DNA from: Lachnospiraceae bacterium
GTDB taxonomy: Bacteria > Bacillota > Clostridia > Lachnospirales > Lachnospiraceae
Assembly: GCA_017509985.1 (NCBI GenBank)
Contig: JAFWOE010000016.1
Span: forward strand, 1 to 42,512
Direction: 5' to 3'
DNA length: 42,512 nucleotides
This document shows, one piece after another, positions 10,779 through 18,960 of the stretch. The notes under the pieces were generated by a model. The model was given only the letters and a program-made list of their open reading frames with translations, ran no database searches and had not been told where the DNA came from. Both the position numbers and the translations under genes were made by a program. How positions within the stretch are numbered: the first letter of the stretch is position 1; the number at the start of each line of letters is the position of its first letter.

Positions 10779-11863
10779 ATACTCCTCCGGTCTGTTTCCT
10801 TATATTTCATATATTTAACGACCATCATTGCGATCTTGAGAGTGATCGCATCTTCGAATACACGAAGATCGAGGCCTGTTGTTTTCTGAAGTTTATCCAG
10901 CCGGTAAACCAGCGTGTTCCTGTGAATATAAAGCTGTCTCGACGTTTCGGAAACGTTCAGATTGTTTTCAAAAAATTTATTGATCGTGGCAATGGTCTCT
11001 TCATCGAATTCATCGGGGGATTTATCGTCGAAGATCTCGCGGATAAACATCCTGCAGAGCGGGATCGGCAGCTGATAGATCAGCCGGCCTATTCCAAGCT
11101 CGCTGTAGGAAATGATCCTTCTGTCCGGAAGGAAGATCTTCCCGACGTCCACCGCCATCCCCGCTTCCTTGAACGACCTGGAAAGATTGCGGAGCCCGCT
11201 GGTGATCGTCCCGTAGGAAACATAGGTCTCGCCGTCATTCCCAAGCGTTTCGAGGATCTTCTCTGCCGTTGCCTTGATGACTTCATAGCCTTCGCCTCTG
11301 TCGAGTTCCCGGATGATAACGATGCCGTTGTCATCGGCCACGGTCACCAGGATCTCCTCTTCTTCGCCGAAAAGCATTTCGATATCCGCCATTGCCGTGC
11401 GTTTTTTCGCAGCAGAAGGCTGGACGAGAAGCACACATCTCCGTGCAGCATCCTCTATATGAAGTTTTTTTGCACGGCTGTAAACATCGATCAGGAGCAT
11501 GTTGTCCAGCAGAAGGTTTTTGATAAAGTTCTCCCTGTCCTGCCGGTTTCTTTGTCCGGCAGAAAAGCCCGAGATCTGCAGCGCAGTCAGCCCGGCGGTC
11601 AGAGAGGGATCTTTTCCTCCCGCGGCCGCAACGATATAAAGTTTATGATCCTCATCAGCCGTCTTTGCCAGAGAGAATCCCCTGCAGCTCCCGCTGTCTT
11701 CACCGTTTTCGGCAAATGCGGCGATCTCGGATTCGGAAGGAAGCCGTTTTCCTTCCACAGCAGACGCGCACACTTTTCCGGCATGATCATAAACGGCAAG
11801 ATCCGCTCCGGAAATCTCCCGGATCTTATCCAGCGTATTCTGTAATGATTTTTCGGATAACAT
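10775..11863 (-). CDS. PucR/CdaR-type helix-turn-helix regulator
   Basis: The 362-residue protein has the layout of the sugar-diacid/PucR regulator group. The N-terminal part may be a sensor (about residues 10-130, including a GADLAVYDHAGKVCAS stretch). The middle domain resembles the degenerate GGDEF-like part of CdaR, and the C-terminal HTH_30-type domain spans about 295-350, with the characteristic SRQLYIHRNTLVYRLDKL. The ligand is unknown. Its stop overlaps the ftsE start (ATGA), which ties it to division genes rather than to sugar use. DNA binding is confident; the target genes are inferred, and autoregulation of this operon is the simplest guess. Confidence 0.85.
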   Translation of the reverse strand: MLSEKSLQNTLDKIREISGADLAVYDHAGKVCASAVEGKRLPSESEIAAFAENGEDSGSCRGFSLAKTADEDHKLYIVAAAGGKDPSLTAGLTALQISGFSAGQRNRQDRENFIKNLLLDNMLLIDVYSRAKKLHIEDAARRCVLLVQPSAAKKRTAMADIEMLFGEEEEILVTVADDNGIVIIRELDRGEGYEVIKATAEKILETLGNDGETYVSYGTITSGLRNLSRSFKEAGMAVDVGKIFLPDRRIISYSELGIGRLIYQLPIPLCRMFIREIFDDKSPDEFDEETIATINKFFENNLNVSETSRQLYIHRNTLVYRLDKLQKTTGLDLRVFEDAITLKIAMMVVKYMKYKETDRRSI

Positions 11864-11906
11864 CTTTTTTACCCTCAGGAATCCCTTTTCTGAATTACGA
11901 AATATA

Positions 11907-11935
11907 ATCTTAACATATTTTTAAATATTTTGCAA
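11907..11935 (-). promoter_or_regulatory. Candidate promoter for the regulator-ftsEX-peptidase operon
   Basis: On the minus strand, TTGCAA (11930-11935), a 17-nt spacer and TAAGAT (11907-11912) lie in a very AT-rich gap about 45 nt before the regulator start. Both boxes match consensus at four of six positions. The 82-bp gap shows no terminator for the lipid kinase upstream. Confidence 0.45.
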
Positions 11936-11945
11936 ATATAACAGA

Positions 11946-12845
11946 TTACTGCTTTTTCCTGACGATCAGTGTGATCGCATTCTGGATGTTTTCGATCTTC
12001 ACATCCCTGTAGTCACCGGCCTGTTCCCCGTCAAGCGTCCAGCTGATCGCCTCGTCACTCGAGATCTCGACCCTCCGGGTCTTGAACCGGTGGATCAGCC
12101 TGCTCGGCTCACCGCTCAGAAGGGAGGTTACCGCCTCGGAAAGCTCCAGCAGATTCGTAGGATTGTGCACAAGAGTCACTTCAAAGAGCCCGTCATCCAT
12201 ATCCACCTCGCGCCAGGCAAATTCCTTCATCCCGCCTACGGACCGTGTATTGGATATCATACCATAGACGATGCTTTCTTCAACGTCCATTTCATCTGTA
12301 CGGACTTTTATATTATACACCGGCATTTTAAACAGCCTTTTCCCGGCTTCCAGAACATAGGCTCCGTGCCCCAGGACATTTTTCAGATTCTGATCCGTTG
12401 CGTAGGAAACATCCGTAAACCACCCGAATGCCGCTACATATATAAAATTGGAATCATTGAACTGTCCCAGATCAAAGCCGTGGAGCTTCCCGTTCACAAT
12501 GCATTTGGCAGCCTCTTCAGCCGATTTCGGAAGGCCGATGCTGGCGGCATAATCATTGGTGCTTCCGCTCGGGATATAGCCGATCGGCACTTTTGCCCCG
12601 GAGAGATAGACGCCGGTCGCAACTTCACAGAGTGTTCCGTCACCTCCGGAACAGACAACTATATCCGCTTCCCCAGCCCTCTCCCTGGCAAACTCTTTTG
12701 CGTCATATCTGCTCTGTGTCGGATGTACGAGCACGTCATATCCGCCTTTTGTCAAAGCATTGATCACATTGGACAGGGAAAAGCGGATCGATCCTTTCCC
12801 TGCAGTGGGATTATATATTAAAGTGATTCTTTTTCTGTCTTTCAT
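11946..12845 (-). CDS. Diacylglycerol/lipid kinase family protein (YegS/BmrU-like)
   Basis: This is an ATP-dependent lipid kinase of the DAGK catalytic fold, 299 residues. It shows the N-terminal YNPTAGKGS, the nucleotide-binding VVCSGGDGTLCEVATGV and the YIPSGSTNDYAASIGL motif that continues the active site. The C-terminal part is the beta-sandwich domain of the family. The likely substrate is diacylglycerol or a related lipid at the cytoplasmic face of the membrane; the exact lipid cannot be told. It follows the TPM gene by 41 bp and probably ends that operon. Confidence 0.93.
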   Translation of the reverse strand: MKDRKRITLIYNPTAGKGSIRFSLSNVINALTKGGYDVLVHPTQSRYDAKEFARERAGEADIVVCSGGDGTLCEVATGVYLSGAKVPIGYIPSGSTNDYAASIGLPKSAEEAAKCIVNGKLHGFDLGQFNDSNFIYVAAFGWFTDVSYATDQNLKNVLGHGAYVLEAGKRLFKMPVYNIKVRTDEMDVEESIVYGMISNTRSVGGMKEFAWREVDMDDGLFEVTLVHNPTNLLELSEAVTSLLSGEPSRLIHRFKTRRVEISSDEAISWTLDGEQAGDYRDVKIENIQNAITLIVRKKQ

Positions 12846-12886
12846 ATGTTTTCAATTTCCTCATCCCTTTCGGGTCTGCGGCTGCA

Positions 12887-13681
12887 TCAGAATCCGTGGC
12901 CTCCGCCGCCTCCGGAGAAACCGCCGCCTCCGCCGCCTCCGCCGGAGAAGCCGCCGCCCCCGCCGCTTCCGCCGGAACTGCTCCGGATCGGCGAATAGCT
13001 TCTGGTCTCGTTACGGAACACCGCGCTGGCAGCTCCCGCCGCTACAAAGGCTTTTGCAGTACCTTCCATGATGCTGTCCATGCTCCTTCTCTTCAGGGAT
13101 ACGGAACGGTTGACCACGATAAAGAAGATCAGCATGGCAATGATCAGCGCCAGGATCGCATTGCAGATATGCTTCATCGGCTCGGCGATTGCCTGCCCGC
13201 CCAGCAGGGCGTTCATCTGTTTGAACGCTTCCGCCGCACAGCCGTAATAATCTCCGCGGGATGCGTAGCGGTAAATATTATCGGTGATCGTATTGGCCTT
13301 TGCGGTGGTGATGGTATTGTTCAGTTCACCCGCTGCGGCAATGTAGATCTGGCGGTTGTCCATATCGATCAGGAATACCGCGTTGCTGTCGTTTTTGAAA
13401 TTTGTGTAGGAATAATCCTCTGCGTATTTTCTGGCAGTCGTCGAATTCGAATCAATGCTCTTGTAAACGATGCTTCCGTATGCCGTAATGCCTTTCATTT
13501 CCTGAGCCAGATCCTTCTCTTCTTCGTCCGTCAGAAGGTCCGCATCGTCTTCAACGATCACATAATAACCTGTATCATCATTGATGTATCTGGACGCATA
13601 AACCTCCCTGCCCGAGAAGGCAGTGATGACTGAAAATGCAAATGTGAAGATCAAAGCCGCACTGAGCAGTTTTTTAAGCAT
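12887..13681 (-). CDS. TPM-domain membrane protein with glycine-rich tail
   Basis: The protein has 264 residues from the ATG at 13681, which sits 8 nt after AGGAGG; upstream in-frame ATGs are too close to that site. It begins with a signal peptide (LLSAALIFTFAFSVITAF), followed by a TPM (YgcG/MOLO1-like) domain with VEDDADLLTDEEE and the DNRQIYIAAAGEL region. A transmembrane helix (around residues 155-175) and a very glycine-rich tail ending GGGGGHGF follow. The family is envelope-associated and poorly defined. Its start overlaps the end of the zinc-ribbon gene by 8 bp, so the two are coupled and may act together. Confidence 0.85.
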   Translation of the reverse strand: MLKKLLSAALIFTFAFSVITAFSGREVYASRYINDDTGYYVIVEDDADLLTDEEEKDLAQEMKGITAYGSIVYKSIDSNSTTARKYAEDYSYTNFKNDSNAVFLIDMDNRQIYIAAAGELNNTITTAKANTITDNIYRYASRGDYYGCAAEAFKQMNALLGGQAIAEPMKHICNAILALIIAMLIFFIVVNRSVSLKRRSMDSIMEGTAKAFVAAGAASAVFRNETRSYSPIRSSSGGSGGGGGFSGGGGGGGGFSGGGGGHGF

Positions 13682-15329
13682 TCTCATCACCTCCTCTCTT
13701 TCCAAGCTGCGGCAGTTTGCGTTCGGTCAGCCGGTTGTGTGCCTTTATGATATCGGTGAAAGTCCAGACTGTCAGCACCAGCGAAGCAATGGCCACTCCG
13801 TAATGTATGGGGTCCTGATACGGATTCCACAGCACGACGACCAGTGCGGCGATGATGCCGATGGCCGGCTTGATGAGCATTCCGGCTTTTTCTTTCATCG
13901 GTGCGGCAAAAATGCGGCTCTCGCTTTCCTTTCCGCCCCGGAGCCCCTTCGTTACCGCGAAGATCACGACCGCAAAGATGGCGATAAAGACGACTGCAAA
14001 GCCCATCGACCCGAGCCGGGACAGGACCGAGATGCCGACAATCACGATCCAGACCCATCCGAAACCGGACAGGAAATCTCCGACGTTGAAGTTTACACTG
14101 CCTTTTTTGGTCCGGATCTTTTTATTCTTCTGCGCATGCTTCTCATGCATGGTCTGGAACCCTTTGTCATCCAGGTAATTCTCTCTCGTATAGACCTTGT
14201 TGTATTCCCTGTTGCCGATCACGATGCTGATGATGCCGAGCACGATCGCCAGCCCGAGCATGATTCTCGGGGTAAAGGTAAAATTGAATACGAAGGAAAG
14301 AAGCAGGTAGATCGGAACCGCAAGCAGCAGGGATCCCAGCAGATATTTTCCGAGATCCACCGGAAGGTCTGCAGCGATCTTTCCGGTCTGCCCGTTCACG
14401 ACGGCATAGCTGACACGGTCTCCTTTTTTGCTTCGGCTGGCAAGGAACCAGACCGGGAAAAAGCCGTATTTAATGCTCTTCAGGCTCGGCTCGAAACTGA
14501 CACTGATATCCGAACGGGCAATTCCGTATTTTGAATAATCTCCGTTGCGGTAGATCTCTTCGATCGCATGCTCCCTCACAACGTCCGCAGCATCGGATTC
14601 ATAAACATCTGCATTTACGTCTTTTGTATCCGCGTAGTGGCCGGTCATATAGGCCGCCTTGAAACTGTCGGCCTGTTTCATATCAAAAGGAGCCACCGCC
14701 TCACTGAGGCTGTCCGCAAAAGTAGAGGAAGCGTCGAACGAGATCCCGTCGTAATCCAGCTGAGCGTCCGCCGTCAGGTCATAATGCTTGGTATAGATAT
14801 AGTCTCCCCGTCTCGAGGTCGTCTTGCCCTTTGTTTTTATCGGACCGTCGTAATCGTACGAATAGACCCAGTAAGGCATGTATATGCTTCGGAATTTTTC
14901 GATCTCTTCGTCCTTTTTCATCCCGGAAGGAACAAACAGCGCTTTGGAAAGCTTCTTTTTGTATTCCTCCTCGCACTGCTGCTTAGAGATCTTGAACGGA
15001 ATGATCATATCCGGGCGCATTTCGTTGCTGACCCTGCTTGAAAGAAGCACCGAAGCGCCGCAGAAGCTGCAGAATGTTGCCGCCGTGTCGGTCGTGCTCA
15101 TGATCTCTCCCCCGCACTGCGGGCAGGTGAAGATCGTCGCCTGGAAATACTTTTCATCCTCTTCGGAGAATTCCGGCTGTTCTTCCGTGACGGTATGTTC
15201 CTCAGCGTTCACGCCTTTTTTTGCCTCGAATTCATCCACCGTGAATTCGCTGTCGCAATAGGCGCAGACAAGTTTTTGTTTCTCGGGGGAGAACGTCATG
15301 TCTCCCCCGCAGTTTGGACATCTGTACAT
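13674..15329 (-). CDS. Zinc-ribbon multi-pass membrane protein, function unknown
   Basis: The 551-residue protein has two N-terminal zinc ribbons (Cys4, Cys7, Cys22, Cys25 and Cys69, Cys72, Cys87, Cys90). A soluble middle region (100-320) with MPYWVYSYDYDG comes next, then about six hydrophobic segments between 325 and 535. This build is a familiar but uncharacterised clostridial type that is often encoded beside TPM-domain genes. The order HerA-like, zinc-ribbon, TPM, lipid kinase suggests one operon. No enzyme motif is seen. A scaffold or envelope-stress role would be a guess. Confidence 0.8.
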   Translation of the reverse strand: MYRCPNCGGDMTFSPEKQKLVCAYCDSEFTVDEFEAKKGVNAEEHTVTEEQPEFSEEDEKYFQATIFTCPQCGGEIMSTTDTAATFCSFCGASVLLSSRVSNEMRPDMIIPFKISKQQCEEEYKKKLSKALFVPSGMKKDEEIEKFRSIYMPYWVYSYDYDGPIKTKGKTTSRRGDYIYTKHYDLTADAQLDYDGISFDASSTFADSLSEAVAPFDMKQADSFKAAYMTGHYADTKDVNADVYESDAADVVREHAIEEIYRNGDYSKYGIARSDISVSFEPSLKSIKYGFFPVWFLASRSKKGDRVSYAVVNGQTGKIAADLPVDLGKYLLGSLLLAVPIYLLLSFVFNFTFTPRIMLGLAIVLGIISIVIGNREYNKVYTRENYLDDKGFQTMHEKHAQKNKKIRTKKGSVNFNVGDFLSGFGWVWIVIVGISVLSRLGSMGFAVVFIAIFAVVIFAVTKGLRGGKESESRIFAAPMKEKAGMLIKPAIGIIAALVVVLWNPYQDPIHYGVAIASLVLTVWTFTDIIKAHNRLTERKLPQLGKRGGDENA

Positions 15330-15372
15330 TCGAAATAACCCTTATTTTTATGTGCTGGTCGTCTGACTACTC

Positions 15373-16965
15373 TTATTTCCTGTTGCCGAAAAGTCCTCTA
15401 ACTATTGAATTCGCCCCGGACCGCATGACCGAACTCAGGGCATTGGTCGCAGCGCGCTTCGCGATCGTACCGGCACTGCTCTTCTTGCCTCCCACGATCG
15501 AATTGATCATGTTCGTGCTGACCGAACGTGCTACCGATGAGGTCGCACTCGATACGGCTCTCTGGGCTACCTTGCCGGACGCGGACTGCTTCTTTTTCGA
15601 CGTTGCCGCCTTGGCTTCCGCCTTCGCGGCGGCAGCAGCCTGCTCCTGCTCCAGTTCATATGCCTCCATTTCTTCCTGCATCTGGAGCCTTGCTCTTTCG
15701 ATGATCTCGAAGGCCGATTCCCGGTCTACGGTCTGGCGGTATTTAAAATCGAATTCGCTGGTGCCGATCACGCTCTGCACGGCTTCCGCCGGTGCCGCTC
15801 CCATCAGGCTTTGCGGCGGGAGGATCCTGGCGTTTTCAACGATGCCCGGCGTCCCGCTCTCATCCAGGAAGCTTACCAGCGCTTCCCCGGTTCCGAGAGC
15901 CGCGAGCGCTTCTTCGGTATCAAAGGCATCATTCCTGCGGAAAGCCGAAGCTGCGGCCCGGATGCTTCTCTGCTCGGCAGGCGTATACGCGCGGAGTCCG
16001 TGCTGGATCCGGTTTGAAAGCTGGGCAAGCACCGGATCGGGAATATCGGTCGGATTCTGCGTCACAAAGTAAACGCCTACGCCCTTCGAACGGATCAGCT
16101 TGACCACCTGCTCGATCTTGTCGACCAGGGCCCGGGACGTACCCTTGAAAAGAAAATGCGCTTCGTCAAAGAAGAATACGATCCTCGGTTTGTCCAGATC
16201 GCCGACTTCCGGCAGTTTCTCATAGAGATCCGTAAGCATCCAGAGAAGGAACGTCGAATAAACGGTAGGGCTCTGGATCAGCCGGACGCTGGAAAGAATA
16301 TTGATGTATCCTCTGCCGTTCGTATCCGTCCGGATCCAGTCGGTAATATCCAGTTCGGGTTCGCCGAAGATCCCTTCGCCGCCTTCCTGTTCAAACGCAA
16401 GCAGCGCCCGCTGGATCGCTCCGATGCTGGCTTTGCTGACGTTGCCGTACAGCGTCGTATATTCTTCGCGGTTCTCTCCGACATACTGAAGCATTGCCCG
16501 GAGATCCTTGAGGTCCAGGAGCAGAAGCCCCTGGTCGTCTGCCGCCCGGAACACGACGTTCAGAACGCCCGACTGTACATCCGTCAGATTAAAGAGTTTG
16601 GTCAGAAGCGTCGGGCCGAGGCTGGATACGGTGACCCGTACAGGATGCCCCTGCTCCCCGAAGATATCCCAGAATCTTGTCGGGTAGGATTTGTATTCAA
16701 AGCCTTCTATGCCAAATCTCTCGATGCGGCCCTGCATATCCTCGGTATGGATTCCCGGGCTGCACATTCCTGAAAGATCTCCCTTTACATCACTGAAAAA
16801 TACCGGAACCCCCATATCGGAAAACGATTCCGCAAGGACTTTCATTGTGATCGTTTTACCGGTACCGGTAGCACCGGCGATCAGTCCGTGACGGTTGGCC
16901 ATTTTCGGAAGAAGATAAAGTTCCTTATCGGATTTTGCGACCCAGATCTTTCCATCTTTTAACAT
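15373..16965 (-). CDS. HerA/FtsK-type ATPase of the DUF853 (YjgR) family
   Basis: The 530-residue protein starts with a short beta-rich segment, then Walker A GATGTGKT near residue 33, followed by FSDVKGDLSGMC. A Walker B-like FFFDEAHFLF lies near 252-261, and FVTQNPTDIPDPVLAQL is the typical sensor region of this family. The C-terminal 110 residues are Ala/Lys/Ser-rich and low complexity. HerA-type ATPases pump DNA, but the role of DUF853 proteins is not established. It is the first gene after the divergent herA/dapA promoters and lies 43 bp before the zinc-ribbon gene. A good AAAGGAGA site precedes the ATG. Confidence 0.88.
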   Translation of the reverse strand: MLKDGKIWVAKSDKELYLLPKMANRHGLIAGATGTGKTITMKVLAESFSDMGVPVFFSDVKGDLSGMCSPGIHTEDMQGRIERFGIEGFEYKSYPTRFWDIFGEQGHPVRVTVSSLGPTLLTKLFNLTDVQSGVLNVVFRAADDQGLLLLDLKDLRAMLQYVGENREEYTTLYGNVSKASIGAIQRALLAFEQEGGEGIFGEPELDITDWIRTDTNGRGYINILSSVRLIQSPTVYSTFLLWMLTDLYEKLPEVGDLDKPRIVFFFDEAHFLFKGTSRALVDKIEQVVKLIRSKGVGVYFVTQNPTDIPDPVLAQLSNRIQHGLRAYTPAEQRSIRAAASAFRRNDAFDTEEALAALGTGEALVSFLDESGTPGIVENARILPPQSLMGAAPAEAVQSVIGTSEFDFKYRQTVDRESAFEIIERARLQMQEEMEAYELEQEQAAAAAKAEAKAATSKKKQSASGKVAQRAVSSATSSVARSVSTNMINSIVGGKKSSAGTIAKRAATNALSSVMRSGANSIVRGLFGNRK

Positions 16966-17080
16966 AGCGGATCTCCTTTAAACTGAACTGCTGATAAACG
17001 GTATCTTTGTGTGAACATGGAATAAACCCGGTCCGGCTGCAGCGCGTCCGGCCGCACTATGTCCACTTTACTAATTTGCT

Positions 17081-17109
17081 ATTATATCAGATAAATTCCG
17101 TCTTGTTTA
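17081..17109 (-). promoter_or_regulatory. Likely promoter of the HerA-like gene
   Basis: On the minus strand, TAAACA (17104-17109), a 17-nt spacer and a perfect TATAAT (17081-17086) preceded by TG at the extended -10 position. The leader of about 110 nt holds a GC-rich stretch at 17029-17055 that could fold. Confidence 0.6.
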
Positions 17110-17128
17110 CTACTTTCCAAAGAATATC

Positions 17129-17157
17129 TTTACAATCCGGGCGGTTTGCTTTAATAT
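17129..17157 (+). promoter_or_regulatory. Likely dapA promoter
   Basis: TTTACA (17129-17134), a 17-nt spacer and TAATAT (17152-17157) give a leader of about 65 nt before dapA. That is far too short for a lysine riboswitch, and none of its motifs are seen. Confidence 0.6.
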
Positions 17158-17229
17158 TGTAGCTTAATAAAGCATTTTTGAACCATAAAACGGAACTATG
17201 TTCTGATTACTGCTTTTGGAGGCGCTATC

Positions 17230-18117
17230 ATGGCAAATGAACCTATCTTCCGCGGCGCAGCGACCGCACTCATCACACCCTTAACCGAGAACGGTGTCGA
17301 CTACGAATCTTTCGGCAGGCTTATTGACTGGCAGATATCCGAAGGGATCGACGCACTTGTTATCGCCGGCACCTCCGGTGAAGGATCCACTCTCACCGAC
17401 GAAGAACACCGCGCCGTGCTCAAGTTCTGTATCGAAAAGATCGCAGGCCGTGTTCCCGCAATCGCCGGCACCGGTTCCAACGAGACCGATTACGCGATCT
17501 CCCTGACAAAATACGCGAGCGATCTCGGATACAACGGTATGCTGGTCGTTACGCCTTATTACAACAAGGCGACCCAGAAAGGTCTGGTAAAAATGTATAA
17601 CGCGATCGCGGAAGTATCCGAAGCTCCGATAATCGCCTACAACGTGCCTTCCCGCACAGGAGTTAACATAGAACCTTCGACCTATGCAGAGCTTGCCAAA
17701 AACCCGAAGATCAGCTGCATAAAAGAAGCCAACGGGAATATTTCCAAGATCGTAGAGACTCAGTCGCTCGTCGGCGATACGATGACGATGTACTCCGGAA
17801 ACGACGACCAGATCGTACCGATCCTTTCCATGGGCGGACAGGGCGTTATCTCCGTTCTTTCCAACCTCATGCCGGCTCAGACCTCACTGATGTGCAAAAA
17901 GTTTTTCGAAGGCGATGTAGCCGGAAGTGCAAAGATGCAGTGCGAACTCCTGCCTCTGATCAATGCGCTGTTCTGCGAAGTCAATCCGATACCGGTCAAG
18001 GCAGCCATGGCAGCCATGGGCTTCTGCAAAAACTATGTGCGTCTTCCTCTCACGGTCATGGAGAAAGATCATGAAGAGAAGCTTCTCGCACTGATGAAGG
18101 AACAGAACCTGATCTGA
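17230..18117 (+). CDS. dapA: 4-hydroxy-tetrahydrodipicolinate synthase
   Basis: DapA condenses pyruvate with aspartate semialdehyde, the first committed step to diaminopimelate and lysine. It has 295 residues. The pyruvate-binding Schiff-base lysine is Lys165 in CIKEANGN. Tyr137 in YNVPSRTGVN and Thr48 in GTSGEGSTL complete the proton relay. A GGAGG site lies before the ATG. It is followed 13 bp later by dapB, the next enzyme, on the same transcript. Confidence 0.98.
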   Translation: MANEPIFRGAATALITPLTENGVDYESFGRLIDWQISEGIDALVIAGTSGEGSTLTDEEHRAVLKFCIEKIAGRVPAIAGTGSNETDYAISLTKYASDLGYNGMLVVTPYYNKATQKGLVKMYNAIAEVSEAPIIAYNVPSRTGVNIEPSTYAELAKNPKISCIKEANGNISKIVETQSLVGDTMTMYSGNDDQIVPILSMGGQGVISVLSNLMPAQTSLMCKKFFEGDVAGSAKMQCELLPLINALFCEVNPIPVKAAMAAMGFCKNYVRLPLTVMEKDHEEKLLALMKEQNLI

Positions 18118-18130
18118 AAGGGCTGAAACT

Positions 18131-18877
18131 ATGAAAGTATTATTATCCGGCTGCGGCGGACATATGGGCCGCGAGGTCCTGACCGCTGCGCAAACACAAT
18201 ATGAAGATGTGGAGATCATTGCGGGTGTTGACGCGTTCAACGGAGACGGAATGCCCTTCCCCTGTGCAGCATCCTTTGACGATGCCTGTACCGACGCGGA
18301 TGTGATCATCGATTTCTCGCATCATTCCTGCACCAATGACCTACTGTCTTTTGCAGTTGTAAACAGGATCCCTCTGGTTCTGGCCACAACGGGGCAGACG
18401 GATGAAGAACGGAAGGCGATCATTGAGGCCGCCGGAAAGATCCCTCTTTTCTTTGCAGCAAACTACTCGATCGGCATCGCACTCCTTATTGAGCTTGCCA
18501 AAAAGACCGCGGCTGCCATGCCCAATGCCGAAATCGAGATCATCGAAAAACACCACGATCGAAAAGTCGATGCGCCGAGCGGCACCGCGCTTGCCATCGC
18601 CGAGGCGATCTCCTCCGTACGGCCGGATTCATTTGTCGTTAGCGGGAGGAGCGGGAACAGCTGCAAGCGCAAGCCCAATGAAATCGGTATTTCCGCCATC
18701 CGCATGGGAAACATCGTAGGCGAACACGAAGTCCTGATCGGGACTCCGAACCAGACCATTTCCCTGAAGCACGAAGCGCACAGCCGCGCACTGTTTGCGG
18801 AAGGTGCGATCAGCGCCGCCCTCTTCCTGAAAGACAGGGAGCCCGGCCTGTATACGATGAATGACCTGGTAAAATAA
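18131..18877 (+). CDS. dapB: 4-hydroxy-tetrahydrodipicolinate reductase
   Basis: DapB reduces the DapA product with NAD(P)H on the way to diaminopimelate. The 248-residue protein has an N-terminal Rossmann loop GCGGHMGRE (residues 7-15) and the catalytic block EKHHDRKVDAPSGTA. The C-terminal region that covers the substrate, including GEHEVLIG, is intact. It is second in the dapAB operon, which ends at a strong terminator just after this gene. Confidence 0.98.
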   Translation: MKVLLSGCGGHMGREVLTAAQTQYEDVEIIAGVDAFNGDGMPFPCAASFDDACTDADVIIDFSHHSCTNDLLSFAVVNRIPLVLATTGQTDEERKAIIEAAGKIPLFFAANYSIGIALLIELAKKTAAAMPNAEIEIIEKHHDRKVDAPSGTALAIAEAISSVRPDSFVVSGRSGNSCKRKPNEIGISAIRMGNIVGEHEVLIGTPNQTISLKHEAHSRALFAEGAISAALFLKDREPGLYTMNDLVK

Positions 18878-18895
18878 AAAAACTTACTTACAGAA

Positions 18896-18930
18896 AATGA
18901 GCCGGCATATTGCCGGCTCATTCTTTATTT
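18896..18930. terminator. Strong terminator between dapB and the convergent CbiK lipoprotein gene
   Basis: A 12-bp perfect stem (18896-18907 with 18911-18922) and a 3-nt loop are followed on the plus strand by CTTTATTT. On the minus strand the far side is also T-rich, so it probably ends both convergent transcripts. Confidence 0.9.
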
Positions 18931-18960
18931 ACGTATTAACTTCAGCAGCTCACGCGCATA

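Noticed and set aside
12887-12985. Tandem GGC-rich repeats as a CRISPR or mobile repeat
   Set aside because: They code in frame for the glycine-rich tail of the TPM protein.
17158-17229. Lysine riboswitch before dapA
   Set aside because: The leader is too short and lacks the conserved core.
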